Made by a program: the position numbers and the translations under genes
The notes under the pieces: generated by a model
What the model was told of the DNA's origin: nothing
Seen by the model: the letters and a program-made list of their open reading frames with translations, nothing else
Databases searched by the model: none
Assembly: GCA_037034305.1 (NCBI GenBank)
Contig: JBAGJY010000004.1
Location: 248,001 to 312,000 of the forward strand
Direction of reading: 5' to 3'
DNA length: 64,000 nt
From: Streptantibioticus_A sp037034305
GTDB taxonomy: Bacteria > Actinomycetota > Actinomycetes > Streptomycetales > Streptomycetaceae
In this document: piece by piece, positions 53,546 to 61,142 of the stretch
Layout of the letters: each line of letters opens with the position of its first letter
How positions within the stretch are numbered: position 1 is the first letter of the stretch

Positions 53546-53737
53546 CCCACCCACCCGCCCTTTTCGCAGTCACGCACGCGAGGGGGTGTGCCGGGGTGTC
53601 CCCGCAGCGACCCCGCGAAGCACCCGCAGACAACAACGCGGGTGGAGCGAGGAGTCACCCCGGCGCACCCCCGACCCACAACGCACCGTGCGCAACGGCA
53701 CGAAACGGCCGACGGCAATCGGGTGGGCGGGTGGGCG
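53546..53737 (+). repeat. Dispersed repeat, copy C (diverged)
   Basis: Shares blocks CACGCGAGGGGGTGTGCCGG, GGGTGTCCCCGCAGCGACCC, GGAGCGAGGAGTCACCCCGG and CGGCAATCGGGTGGGCGGG with copies A and B, in the same order and the same orientation as B, but with more substitutions. The internal hairpin is kept. It lies between the convergent DUF397 and PH-like genes. Confidence 0.8.
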
Positions 53738-53768
53738 GTAACCCCAAACGCCAGCGCGAGCGAACCCG

Positions 53769-54212
53769 CTACCCGCCCAACACCCCCTGGAACGCCTCGA
53801 TGTTCCGCCGCCGGAACGTCATGAACGCCAGCCAGGAGCCGTCCGCGTAGTGCACCCGGAAGCGAGCCATGATCTGCAGGCGCGGTCGGCGTTCCACCCG
53901 GACGACCCAGTTCCGGGGAACCTCCCAGATCGGCGCGCCGTCCAGGCCGTTCACCAGCCCCACCCGCTGGTCGGTGACCCGCAGCACCACACCGCGCGAG
54001 ACATCCGGGCAGGAGGCGGCGATGCTGCCGTGACCGCCGCCCTGCGCACCCACGTTCCGCGCCAGCGCGTTGCCGACCATAGCTCCGACGTTCACGCTCA
54101 CTCCCCGCGCGTTCTTCACCGGAACGACGAGGGCGTAGGAGAGCAGATGCTCTCCGGGTGCGAGGTGACTTCTCGCGGCGCGCTCCCGCACGGACGCTCC
54201 AGGCGCGGACAT
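53769..54212 (-). CDS. Conserved hypothetical protein (possible PH-like fold)
   Basis: 147 residues from ATG 54212 (GGGGGAG upstream). MSAPGASVRERAARSHLAPG, HLLSYALVVPVKNARGVSVN, VLRVTDQRVGLVNGLDGAPI, WEVPRNWVVRVERRPRLQIM and FRVHYADGSWLAFMTFRRRN: alternating beta strands ending in a helix, like actinobacterial bacterial-PH proteins. Soluble; function unknown. Confidence 0.7.
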   Translation of the reverse strand: MSAPGASVRERAARSHLAPGEHLLSYALVVPVKNARGVSVNVGAMVGNALARNVGAQGGGHGSIAASCPDVSRGVVLRVTDQRVGLVNGLDGAPIWEVPRNWVVRVERRPRLQIMARFRVHYADGSWLAFMTFRRRNIEAFQGVLGG

Positions 54213-54246
54213 CGGACTCCCCCTGCTCGATTCGAACGACGGGGAA

Positions 54247-55071
54247 TCATAGCGTCGGCCGGTCCCCGCCGGTGAACGCCACCGGAGCCTCGAAGGCCGC
54301 GCGGCGGGTTGCACGTCGCAACGCCTTCAGGACCGGCGTGCCCAGCGTGAGGGTCAGTACGGCGGTCACCGCCGCCCGCGGCAGGTCCCAACCCATGGAC
54401 GTCGCAAGGCAGTACGCGGCGAAGTGCGCGAGGTTCTCCGGAAGCGCGGCGCCCGGTACGTAGCCGATGCCCGTCGACAGGCCGCCGATGTAGGGCCAGC
54501 CCTGGAGGTTCATCACCGTGCCGTAGAGCAGCGAGGAGATCACCCCGTATCCGGCCAGCATCGTCAACTCGCCACGGCCTCGCGGCCTTTGCGGCAGCAG
54601 GCCGGAACCCATGCCCACCCAGCCCATGCTGAGCATCTGGAACGGCATCCACGGCCCGACCCCACCGGTCAGCAGCGCGGAGGCGAACATCGACACCGCG
54701 CCCAGCACGAAGCCGAAGCCCGGGCCGAGGACCCGGCCCGCCAGCACGATCAGGAAGAACATCGGCTCTATGCCCGCCGTACCCGCGCCCAGCGGGCGCA
54801 GCGCCGCGCCCGCCGCCGCGAGCACCCCGAGCATCGCGATCGCCTTGGCGTCCAGACCGCTGTCCGCGATCGAGGCCACCACCACGGCCAGCAGCAGCGG
54901 AAGCAGCCCGGCGAACAGCCACGGCGCGTCCGCGCTGTGCGCCAGCCCCGACCCGGGGTCGGCCAGCAGCGGCCAGCAGAACGCGGCGAGACCGACCAGC
55001 GACAGCAGCGCGAGCGCCGCCGCGGACCTCGGCCCGAGCCGGACCGGCCGCACACGGTCAGCGCGCCTCAT
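54247..55071 (-). CDS. ECF transporter S component (putative cobalamin/corrinoid)
   Basis: 274 residues. About six membrane helices; AGIEPMFFLIVLAGRVLGPG, FVLGAVSMFASALLTGGVGP and WMPFQMLSMGWVGMGSGLLP resemble the CbrT-like or ECF-substrate component group that binds vitamins. Its start overlaps the ATPase stop (ATGA). Last gene of a five-gene operon under a cobalamin riboswitch, so cobalamin or a corrinoid precursor is the likely ligand. Confidence 0.8.
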   Translation of the reverse strand: MRRADRVRPVRLGPRSAAALALLSLVGLAAFCWPLLADPGSGLAHSADAPWLFAGLLPLLLAVVVASIADSGLDAKAIAMLGVLAAAGAALRPLGAGTAGIEPMFFLIVLAGRVLGPGFGFVLGAVSMFASALLTGGVGPWMPFQMLSMGWVGMGSGLLPQRPRGRGELTMLAGYGVISSLLYGTVMNLQGWPYIGGLSTGIGYVPGAALPENLAHFAAYCLATSMGWDLPRAAVTAVLTLTLGTPVLKALRRATRRAAFEAPVAFTGGDRPTL

Positions 55072-56687
55072 GCCCGTGCCTCGTCCGTGAGCGCCGCGGC
55101 GACCTGTGGGACCGTCAGCCATGGCCCCGGCTGGAGGATCTTCGCCACCTGCGGAGCGAAGGCGGGCGAGGAGACCACCACCTCCGGGGTGCGGCCGTCG
55201 GCGACCACCTCGCCGTCGGCGAGGATCACCACCCGGTGCGCCAGCTCCGCCGCCAACTCCACGTCATGCGTGGCCAGTACGATCGCGTGGCCGTCCGCCG
55301 CGAGCGCCCGCAGCCGGGTCAGCAGGCGGGACTTGGCCGCGTAGTCCAGGCCCCGGGTCGGCTCGTCCAGCAGCAGTAGCGGCGGCCGGGCGGTCAGCAC
55401 GACGGCCAGCGCGAGCGCCAGCCGCTGGCCCTCGGACAGATCACGTGGATGGGTGTCGTCCGGCACGCCCGGCAGCAGCTGTGTGACCAGCGCCCGGCAG
55501 CTGCCCGGGGCGGCGCCCGCGTCCTCGTCGGCGGCCGTGCACTCGGCCGCCACCGTGTCCGCGTACAGCAGGTCGCGCGGCTCCTGCGGCACCAGCCCGA
55601 CCCGCCGCACCAGTTCACGCGGTGCCGTGCGGTGCGGCACCGCCCCGCCGACCCGTACGGTGCCGGAGGCGGGCTCGTGCAGACCGGTGAGCGTGCCCAA
55701 CAGCGTTGACTTCCCCGCGCCGTTGCGGCCCATCAGCGCCACCGTCTCACCCGGCCGCACCGTCAGCTCCACCCCGCGCAGCGCCTCGATCCGGCCGCGC
55801 CGTACCGACAGCCCCGACACCTCGGCGACCGGTGCCGTCTTCTGCGGCGGGACCACCGGCGTCGGCCCGCGGTCCGCCAGCCGCTCCCGCAGCGGGCGGG
55901 CCGCCCGCCGGGCGTCCCGTACCGACAGCGGCAGCGGCGACCAGCCCGCCAGCCTGCCCAGGGCGACGACCGGCGGGAACACCGGGGACGCCGCCATGAT
56001 CTCGGCCGGGTCCCCGGCCACCGGCGGCGCGCCCGGCTCGGCCAGCAGCACCACCTGGTCCGCGTACTGCACCACCCGCTCCAGCCGGTGCTCGGCGAGC
56101 AGCACCGTGGTGCCCAGGTCGTGCACCAGCCGCTGGAGCACCGCCAGCACCTCCTCGGCCGCGGCCGGGTCGAGGGCGGACGTGGGCTCGTCCAGCACCA
56201 GCACCTTCGGGTGCACGGTGAGCACCGACCCGATCGCCACCCGCTGCCGCTGGCCGCCGGAGAGCGTGCCGATCGGCCGGTCCCGCAGCTCCGCCAGGCC
56301 CAGCAGGTCCAGTGTCTCCTCCACCCGGCGCCGCATCACGTCGGACGGCAGCCCCAACGACTCCATCCCGTAGGCGAGTTCGTCCTCCACGGTGTCGGTG
56401 ACGAAGTGCGCCAGCGGGTCCTGGCCCACCGTGCCCACCACGTCGGCGAGTTCACGCGGCCGGTGGGTGCGGGTGTCCCGGCCCGCCACGGTGACCCGGC
56501 CGTGCAGCGTCCCGCCGGTGAAGTGCGGCACCAGACCGCTGACCGCTCCCAGCAGCGTCGACTTGCCCACTCCGGACGGGCCGACCAGCAGGCACAGTTC
56601 GCCCTCCGGGACGGTCAGGTCGACATCCCGCAGCGCGGGCCGCGGCGCGCCCGGATAACTGACGGAGACGTTGTCGAAGCGGATCAC
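55068..56687 (-). CDS. ECF transporter duplicated ATPase (two ABC domains)
   Basis: 539 residues from GTG 56687, overlapping the T-component stop by 4 bp. Two complete ABC domains, first with LLVGPSGVGKSTLLGAVSGL, TLSGGQRQRVAIGSVL and VLVLDEPTSALDP; second with ALMGRNGAGKSTLLGTLTGL, DLSEGQRLALALAVVL and LLLLDEPTRGLDYA. This is the fused EcfA-EcfA' form common in actinobacteria. It powers vitamin or metal uptake by the S and T components encoded on either side. Confidence 0.92.
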   Translation of the reverse strand: MIRFDNVSVSYPGAPRPALRDVDLTVPEGELCLLVGPSGVGKSTLLGAVSGLVPHFTGGTLHGRVTVAGRDTRTHRPRELADVVGTVGQDPLAHFVTDTVEDELAYGMESLGLPSDVMRRRVEETLDLLGLAELRDRPIGTLSGGQRQRVAIGSVLTVHPKVLVLDEPTSALDPAAAEEVLAVLQRLVHDLGTTVLLAEHRLERVVQYADQVVLLAEPGAPPVAGDPAEIMAASPVFPPVVALGRLAGWSPLPLSVRDARRAARPLRERLADRGPTPVVPPQKTAPVAEVSGLSVRRGRIEALRGVELTVRPGETVALMGRNGAGKSTLLGTLTGLHEPASGTVRVGGAVPHRTAPRELVRRVGLVPQEPRDLLYADTVAAECTAADEDAGAAPGSCRALVTQLLPGVPDDTHPRDLSEGQRLALALAVVLTARPPLLLLDEPTRGLDYAAKSRLLTRLRALAADGHAIVLATHDVELAAELAHRVVILADGEVVADGRTPEVVVSSPAFAPQVAKILQPGPWLTVPQVAAALTDEARA

Positions 56688-57805
56688 CGCTCGGCTCCCT
56701 TCGAGTCGGGCCGCGCCTCGCGGCGCGGCGCCGGTGCCACGACCGCGGGCAGCAGGCCGAACAGCACCGCCGCCGCGGGCCACAGCGGCAGCGTCGGCGC
56801 GCTCAGCGGCACCACCGGCGGGTTCAGCGCGGCCGGGTCGCTGGCCGCGGCATGGATCAGCAGTGCGGCGACGGCCACCCCGGAGGCGGTGACCAGCCAG
56901 GCCCGGGCGCCCCAGCGGTCCGGCCGGTAGCGGGTGCGTACGTTGCGCCGTCCACCCAGCCACAGCCCGGCCAGCGCCGCCAACAGGCCCAGCGCCAGCA
57001 CCGGCAGGCCGAGCCCCGCGCCCTGCGCCGCCAGCAGCCCGTACGTTCCCGCGCACACCCCGAGCAGTCCGCCCAGCGTCAGTGCCGCGGTCAACCGCCG
57101 CACCCGCGGCGGAACTTCGGCGGTGCGGCCGTAGCCGCGGGCGTCCATCGCCGCCGCCAGTGCCACCGAGCGCTCCAACGCGCCCTCCAGCACCGGCAGT
57201 CCCACCTGGAGCAGCGCCCTGAAGCCCCGGTCGGTGCGACCGCGCATCCGCCGTGCGGCGCGCAGCCGTTGCACGTCGGCCACCAGGTTCGGCGCGAACG
57301 TCATCGCCACCACCACCGCGACGCCCGCCTCGTACAGCGCCGCGGGCAGCGACTTGAGCAGCCGCGCCGGGTTGGCCAGCGCGTTCGCCGCGCCCACGCA
57401 CACCAGCAAGGTGGCCAGCTTCAATCCGTCGCACAGCGCGAACACCACCTGCTCGGCCCGCACCGGACCGCCGAGCCGCACCCCCTGCGCCCAGTGCGGC
57501 AAGGGGACCTCCGGCAGCCGGAAGAGCACATGGGTGCCCGGAATCGGCGAGCCCAGCAGTACCGCGAACACCACCCGCAACGTCAGGACCAGCAGCCCGA
57601 GTTTGAGGAACGCGCCGTAGGAGCGGGCCCACGGAGCGTCGGTCCGGCGGGCCGCCACCACATAGCCCGCCACCGCGACCAGCAGCAGGAGCAGCAGCGG
57701 GTTGCTGGTGCGGGAGGCGGCCGTCGCCAGGCCCAGCGCCCACAGCCACCAGGCGCCCGCGTGCAGCGCGTTGGAGCGGGTGGCCGCGGGCTGCCGCAAC
57801 CTCAC
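56684..57805 (-). CDS. ECF transporter T component (CbiQ/EcfT family)
   Basis: 373 residues from GTG 57805. Membrane helices plus the EcfT coupling motifs FAPNLVADVQRLRAARRMRG and AAMDARGYGR, which contact the ATPases. Starts in a 4-bp overlap with the SCO2322-like gene and ends in a 4-bp overlap with the ATPase gene. Confidence 0.9.
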   Translation of the reverse strand: MRLRQPAATRSNALHAGAWWLWALGLATAASRTSNPLLLLLLVAVAGYVVAARRTDAPWARSYGAFLKLGLLVLTLRVVFAVLLGSPIPGTHVLFRLPEVPLPHWAQGVRLGGPVRAEQVVFALCDGLKLATLLVCVGAANALANPARLLKSLPAALYEAGVAVVVAMTFAPNLVADVQRLRAARRMRGRTDRGFRALLQVGLPVLEGALERSVALAAAMDARGYGRTAEVPPRVRRLTAALTLGGLLGVCAGTYGLLAAQGAGLGLPVLALGLLAALAGLWLGGRRNVRTRYRPDRWGARAWLVTASGVAVAALLIHAAASDPAALNPPVVPLSAPTLPLWPAAAVLFGLLPAVVAPAPRREARPDSKGAER

Positions 57806-58443
57806 CTCGACCGCCGCCGGGCCTGCCAGAAGGCGCCCGCGCCCAGTGCGACGACCACGGCGGCGCCCGCGAAAAGGCCGAGCGACGGGCCACCGCCGGA
57901 CGGCTTGGGCCGCGCGGCGGCGGACGGTGCCGGACTGCTCCGCGGGCCGGAGCCGACCTGCTCACCGCAGCCCGACTGCGGGTATCCGGTGATCGCGCAC
58001 ACCAGACCGGCCGAGCTGTAGCGCAGCGGCTTGGCCACCGCCGCCAACGCGTCGGCGGCAGTGGCGTCCTGCGGAACCTGGGCACACGCGGTGTGCGCGG
58101 GCGGTGGGGTGGCGCCGTTCGGGGCGTCGGCCGCGGTGCCGAAGTCCAGTACCAGCGCGACCCGCTTCATGCCCGGCTTGGTCTCGGTGTTGGCGCAGAT
58201 CGTGCCGAACCGCGCGCTGCCGCGCGGCTTCGCCGCGCTCGCCGAGTCCGCGCTGACCGCGAACCGCCAGCCCTCCACGTCGCCGTCGGACGGCTGGGCC
58301 ATCGCGGGCCCGGTCCGCGCGTACGACCAGGAGTCGCCGTCCCGCTCCCAGAACGACCAGTACCGGTAGCCCTGCGCCTGCGCCGGGGGCGCGGCGAACA
58401 GCACCGCCGCCGCCAGCAGCGGCACGGCAAGCAGTCTGCGCAT
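57802..58443 (-). CDS. Exported, C-terminally anchored protein (SCO2322-like)
   Basis: 213 residues. Signal peptide MRRLLAVPLLAAAVLFAAPP with an AQA-Q type cleavage, soluble part starting YRYWSFWERDGDSWSYARTG, four Cys in the core (ICANTETKP, HTACAQVP, GLVCAITGYPQSGCGEQ), Pro/Ser linker, and a C-terminal membrane helix with an Arg-rich end. Resembles the streptomycete SCO2322 family as I recall it; function unknown. It is coupled (TGATG) to the upstream toroid gene and to the T component, so it likely serves cobalamin capture at the cell surface. Confidence 0.75.
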   Translation of the reverse strand: MRRLLAVPLLAAAVLFAAPPAQAQGYRYWSFWERDGDSWSYARTGPAMAQPSDGDVEGWRFAVSADSASAAKPRGSARFGTICANTETKPGMKRVALVLDFGTAADAPNGATPPPAHTACAQVPQDATAADALAAVAKPLRYSSAGLVCAITGYPQSGCGEQVGSGPRSSPAPSAAARPKPSGGGPSLGLFAGAAVVVALGAGAFWQARRRSR

Positions 58444-59681
58444 CAGAGCTGCTTCTTGCCGCGCATGCTGAACGCCCAGCCGATGCCGATGCCCGCGACC
58501 ACACCGGCGCCCACGATCCACCACACCGAGCCGCCGTTGTCCTTGTGCTCGGCGGAAGACGACGGAGCCGTCGACTCCGTGGGCCGCGGGCCGGTGTTGA
58601 CCAGTTGCTGCACCAGGTCGTTGCCCGCGAAGTCATGCGGGTTGGCACCGGTCGCGGCGGACGCCAGGACCAGCGAGCCCAGTGCGGCCGGGTCGCCCTT
58701 GGCCCAACTGGCGGCGTTCTTCGCCAGCCAGGTGTACGGCTTCTTCGCCGCGTCCAGGTGGTCGCCCGCGGCCAGCGCCAGTACCGCGTCGGCCGTGGTG
58801 CCGTAGTCCGGGGTCTTCTGGGTGGAGCCCGGCTGGGCGGTGGTCAGGTGGTCGCCGTTCGCGGACAGCGTGGCGGCGAGGTGCGCGGAGGCGGCGTCGG
58901 CGGCGGTGGCCGGATCGTTCGTCTTCTGCGCCGCCGAGCAGTCGAAACCCTTCGGGTCGGTGTTCTTCGAAGGCGCGCCGATCACATACCCCTTGCCGAG
59001 CGCCGCGAAGGCCGCGTCCGCGGTCGCCTTGTCGTTGGGCGCGAGGGTGCCGGACTTGTCCGGCTGATAGGCGAACGCGCCACGCTGTGCGTCCTGCGCG
59101 CCCTTGGTGCCGCAGCCGATCTGGAACGACAGCAGCGCGTCGTAGGGGGACTTGCCGCCCCTGGTCACGCTGGCCACGTCCTCACCCGGGGCGGTCAGCG
59201 CGCCGATCACCACGGCTGTGGAGTTGGCGTCGCTGGGCGTGCCCGGCTGGTAGCCCCAGCCGCCGTCGCTGTTCTGCATCGCCTTCAGCCAGTGGACGGC
59301 CTTGCTCACGGTGGTCCCGTGGCCGCCGACGGCCGCCAGCGCCTGGACGGCGACCGCCGTCGAGTTGGTGTCCTCGTTCTTCGGGGCGCACGAGGCGTCC
59401 GGGTTGGCCCGGTAGGTGGCGAAGCCGCCGTCCGCGCACTGCTGCCCCACCAGCCAGTCCACCGCCTCCTTCGCCGGGGTGACCTTCACCGTGCTCAGCG
59501 CCAGCAGCGCGGTGGACTGCCGCCACACCCCGTTGTACGTGGGGTCCGCACCGCCGTACAGCCCGACGGGCAGGCTGGACGTCGACGGGGACGGCGCCGC
59601 CGCGCCGAGGAGCGCGACGGCGGCCAGTGCGGTGGCGCACCGCGCGAGCGCGGCCGGACGCGGCCTGCGTGAGGGGGCCAT
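58443..59681 (-). CDS. Exported, membrane-anchored alpha/alpha-toroid protein (prenyltransferase/squalene-oxidase-type repeats)
   Basis: 412 residues from ATG 59681. Signal-like start ARCATALAAVALLGAAAPSP, then tandem helical-hairpin repeats with glycine-rich turns (VGQQCADGGFATYRANPDAS, MQNSDGGWGYQPGTPSDANS, the QxxDGGW/F motif of the terpenoid cyclase/prenyltransferase toroid), and a C-terminal membrane helix (WWIVGAGVVAGIGIGWAF) with a KK tail. No DxDD or DxxDD catalytic motif is evident, so a binding rather than enzyme role is likely. First gene of the riboswitch-controlled ECF operon. The same fold makes up the alpha domain of intrinsic factor and transcobalamin. Confidence 0.85.
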   Translation of the reverse strand: MAPSRRPRPAALARCATALAAVALLGAAAPSPSTSSLPVGLYGGADPTYNGVWRQSTALLALSTVKVTPAKEAVDWLVGQQCADGGFATYRANPDASCAPKNEDTNSTAVAVQALAAVGGHGTTVSKAVHWLKAMQNSDGGWGYQPGTPSDANSTAVVIGALTAPGEDVASVTRGGKSPYDALLSFQIGCGTKGAQDAQRGAFAYQPDKSGTLAPNDKATADAAFAALGKGYVIGAPSKNTDPKGFDCSAAQKTNDPATAADAASAHLAATLSANGDHLTTAQPGSTQKTPDYGTTADAVLALAAGDHLDAAKKPYTWLAKNAASWAKGDPAALGSLVLASAATGANPHDFAGNDLVQQLVNTGPRPTESTAPSSSAEHKDNGGSVWWIVGAGVVAGIGIGWAFSMRGKKQL

Positions 59682-59711
59682 GAGTCGGTTGCCTTTCGGT
59701 GAGCGGAGCGC

Positions 59712-59755
59712 AGCCGGAGCCCGGCGCCGCACGCGGGCGACGCCGGGCTCCGGCT
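59712..59755 (-). promoter_or_regulatory. Riboswitch expression-platform hairpin
   Basis: A perfect 15-bp stem (AGCCGGAGCCCGGCG at 59712-59726 with 59741-59755, 14-nt loop) between the riboswitch core and the first gene. It could be a terminator or a structure that controls access to the ribosome binding site. No T-tract follows. Confidence 0.6.
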
Positions 59756-59759
59756 CCGT

Positions 59760-59945
59760 AGACCTCGACGGTGCCGGTGGCCGCGCGCGGTCGCGCCACC
59801 ACCGGGAGCCGCTCGCGTACGGACGGGCACTCCGGCTGAGCGGACGCCCGTCGGGCGTCCGTATCACGGTTGCGGGTCAGCGCCGGAATTGCACCGACTT
59901 TCCCCGTTCATACGCGGATGAAATTGTCCCGCCTACTTTACGCGG
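59760..59945 (-). ncRNA. Cobalamin (adenosylcobalamin) riboswitch
   Basis: Read on the minus strand, 59899-59864 gives the family core GTCGGTGCAATTCCGGCGCT followed by GACCCGCAACCGTGA, the conserved central part of cobalamin riboswitches. The B12-box-like CAGCCGGAGTGCCCG follows, with paired arms around both. It sits in the 299-bp leader of the toroid/ECF operon. Cobalamin binding is expected to shut the operon off. Confidence 0.92.
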
Positions 59946-59980
59946 ACCCGGGCGCGGCTCCGCGCCGGGTCGACGGCTCG

Positions 59981-60991
59981 CTACGCCGCCGCGTACCGCA
60001 CCGGATGCGAGCCCGCCACCGGCTCGGCCAGGCCCAGTTTGACCAGCCGCCGCAGATGGGCTTCGGCCTCGGCGACGGCGATGTTGCGCGAGCGGTACGG
60101 AAGCTCGTCCCAGGGGCGGTTCCACCGCATCGCCTCGGCGAGCTGCCAAGGGGTCAGCGGCCGGGCGGCGAGGAGCCCCCGCAGGTCGGCCAGCCGCTGC
60201 GCGTGGTGCGCCAGCAACTCCCGCACCCGCTCCGGCGCGTTGGCGAAGGCGTGCTGGTGCGCGGGCAGCACCTCGGCCGGGTCGAGTCGGGCGATCCGCT
60301 CCAGCGAGTCGAGGTAGTCCCCCAGGGGATCGCTGACCGCCGCGTCCTCGGGGTCCTCGTACAGCCCGATGTGCGGGGTGATGCCGGGCAGCAGGTGGTC
60401 GCCGGAGAACAGCCGCCGCCCCTCCTCCAGATGCAGGCAGACATGGCCGGGCGTGTGCCCCGGCGTCCAGATCGCCCGCAGCCGCCGCCCGGGCACGTCC
60501 ACCAACTCACCGGGCAGGATCTCCCGATCCGGGAGCGCCGGGCGGCCCCCCGGCAGCACCCGGCCCCGCCCGGCGGCGCGCGCGGTGCGCAGCGGCACGA
60601 GGTGCTCGTCGGGGGCGCCCGCCGCGGCGAGCTTGTCGAGCAGGTAGTCCAGCCACAACCGCGGCGGCGCCTCACGGGTCCGCCGTACGACGGCGGCATC
60701 GGCCGCGTGCATCGCCAGCCAGGCCCCTGACGCTTCGCGCACCTGCCCGGACAGGCCGTGGTGGTCGGGATGGTGGTGCGTGAGCAGCACGCCGTACACC
60801 TCGCCCACCGAAGTCCCGCACGAGGCGAGCCCGTTCGCCAGCACGTCCCAGGAGTGCGGGTCATCCCACCCGGTGTCGACGAGCACCGGCCCACGGTCGG
60901 TGCCGAGCAGGTAGACGAGCGTGTACCCAAGCGGATTGTCCGGTATGGGTACGCGGATGCTCCACACCCCGCCCCCGTGGTCGGTCACCAT
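59981..60991 (-). CDS. Metallo-beta-lactamase fold hydrolase
   Basis: 336 residues from ATG 60991 (MVTDHGGGVWSIRVPIPDNP); ATG 61045 is an in-frame but less likely start. The zinc-binding motif LLTHHHPDHHGLSG (HxHxDH), then IWTPGHTPGHVCLHLEEG and FSGDHLLPGITPHIG, with a C-terminal winged-helix-like region (LAEAMRWNRPWDELPYRSRN). Glyoxalase II/MBL-fold group; substrate could be a thioester or lactone. It faces the aldehyde dehydrogenase gene across a KstR-type operator. Confidence 0.88.
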   Translation of the reverse strand: MVTDHGGGVWSIRVPIPDNPLGYTLVYLLGTDRGPVLVDTGWDDPHSWDVLANGLASCGTSVGEVYGVLLTHHHPDHHGLSGQVREASGAWLAMHAADAAVVRRTREAPPRLWLDYLLDKLAAAGAPDEHLVPLRTARAAGRGRVLPGGRPALPDREILPGELVDVPGRRLRAIWTPGHTPGHVCLHLEEGRRLFSGDHLLPGITPHIGLYEDPEDAAVSDPLGDYLDSLERIARLDPAEVLPAHQHAFANAPERVRELLAHHAQRLADLRGLLAARPLTPWQLAEAMRWNRPWDELPYRSRNIAVAEAEAHLRRLVKLGLAEPVAGSHPVRYAAA

Positions 60992-61005
60992 GGGTCCACT
61001 GTAAC

Positions 61006-61019
61006 TAGAACTGGTTTCA
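61006..61019. promoter_or_regulatory. KstR-type operator (perfect match)
   Basis: TAGAACTGGTTTCA fits the known KstR consensus TnnAACnnGTTnnA at every fixed position. It lies between the divergent hydrolase and aldehyde dehydrogenase genes, 15 bp from the hydrolase start. An outer 8-bp inverted repeat (GTCCACTG / CAGTGGAC, 60994-61001 and 61018-61025) surrounds it. Confidence 0.75.
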
Positions 61020-61142
61020 GTGGACCCTTGGCGGAGCTGATTCACGAACCATGCGCGACGAGGACCTCCCGTGGACTCCTCCGGTCGTAGCTGGTACCCA
61101 GGTCTGAAAGGCCGTCAGGAAACTCGCGGAGGGTTGCAGCTC

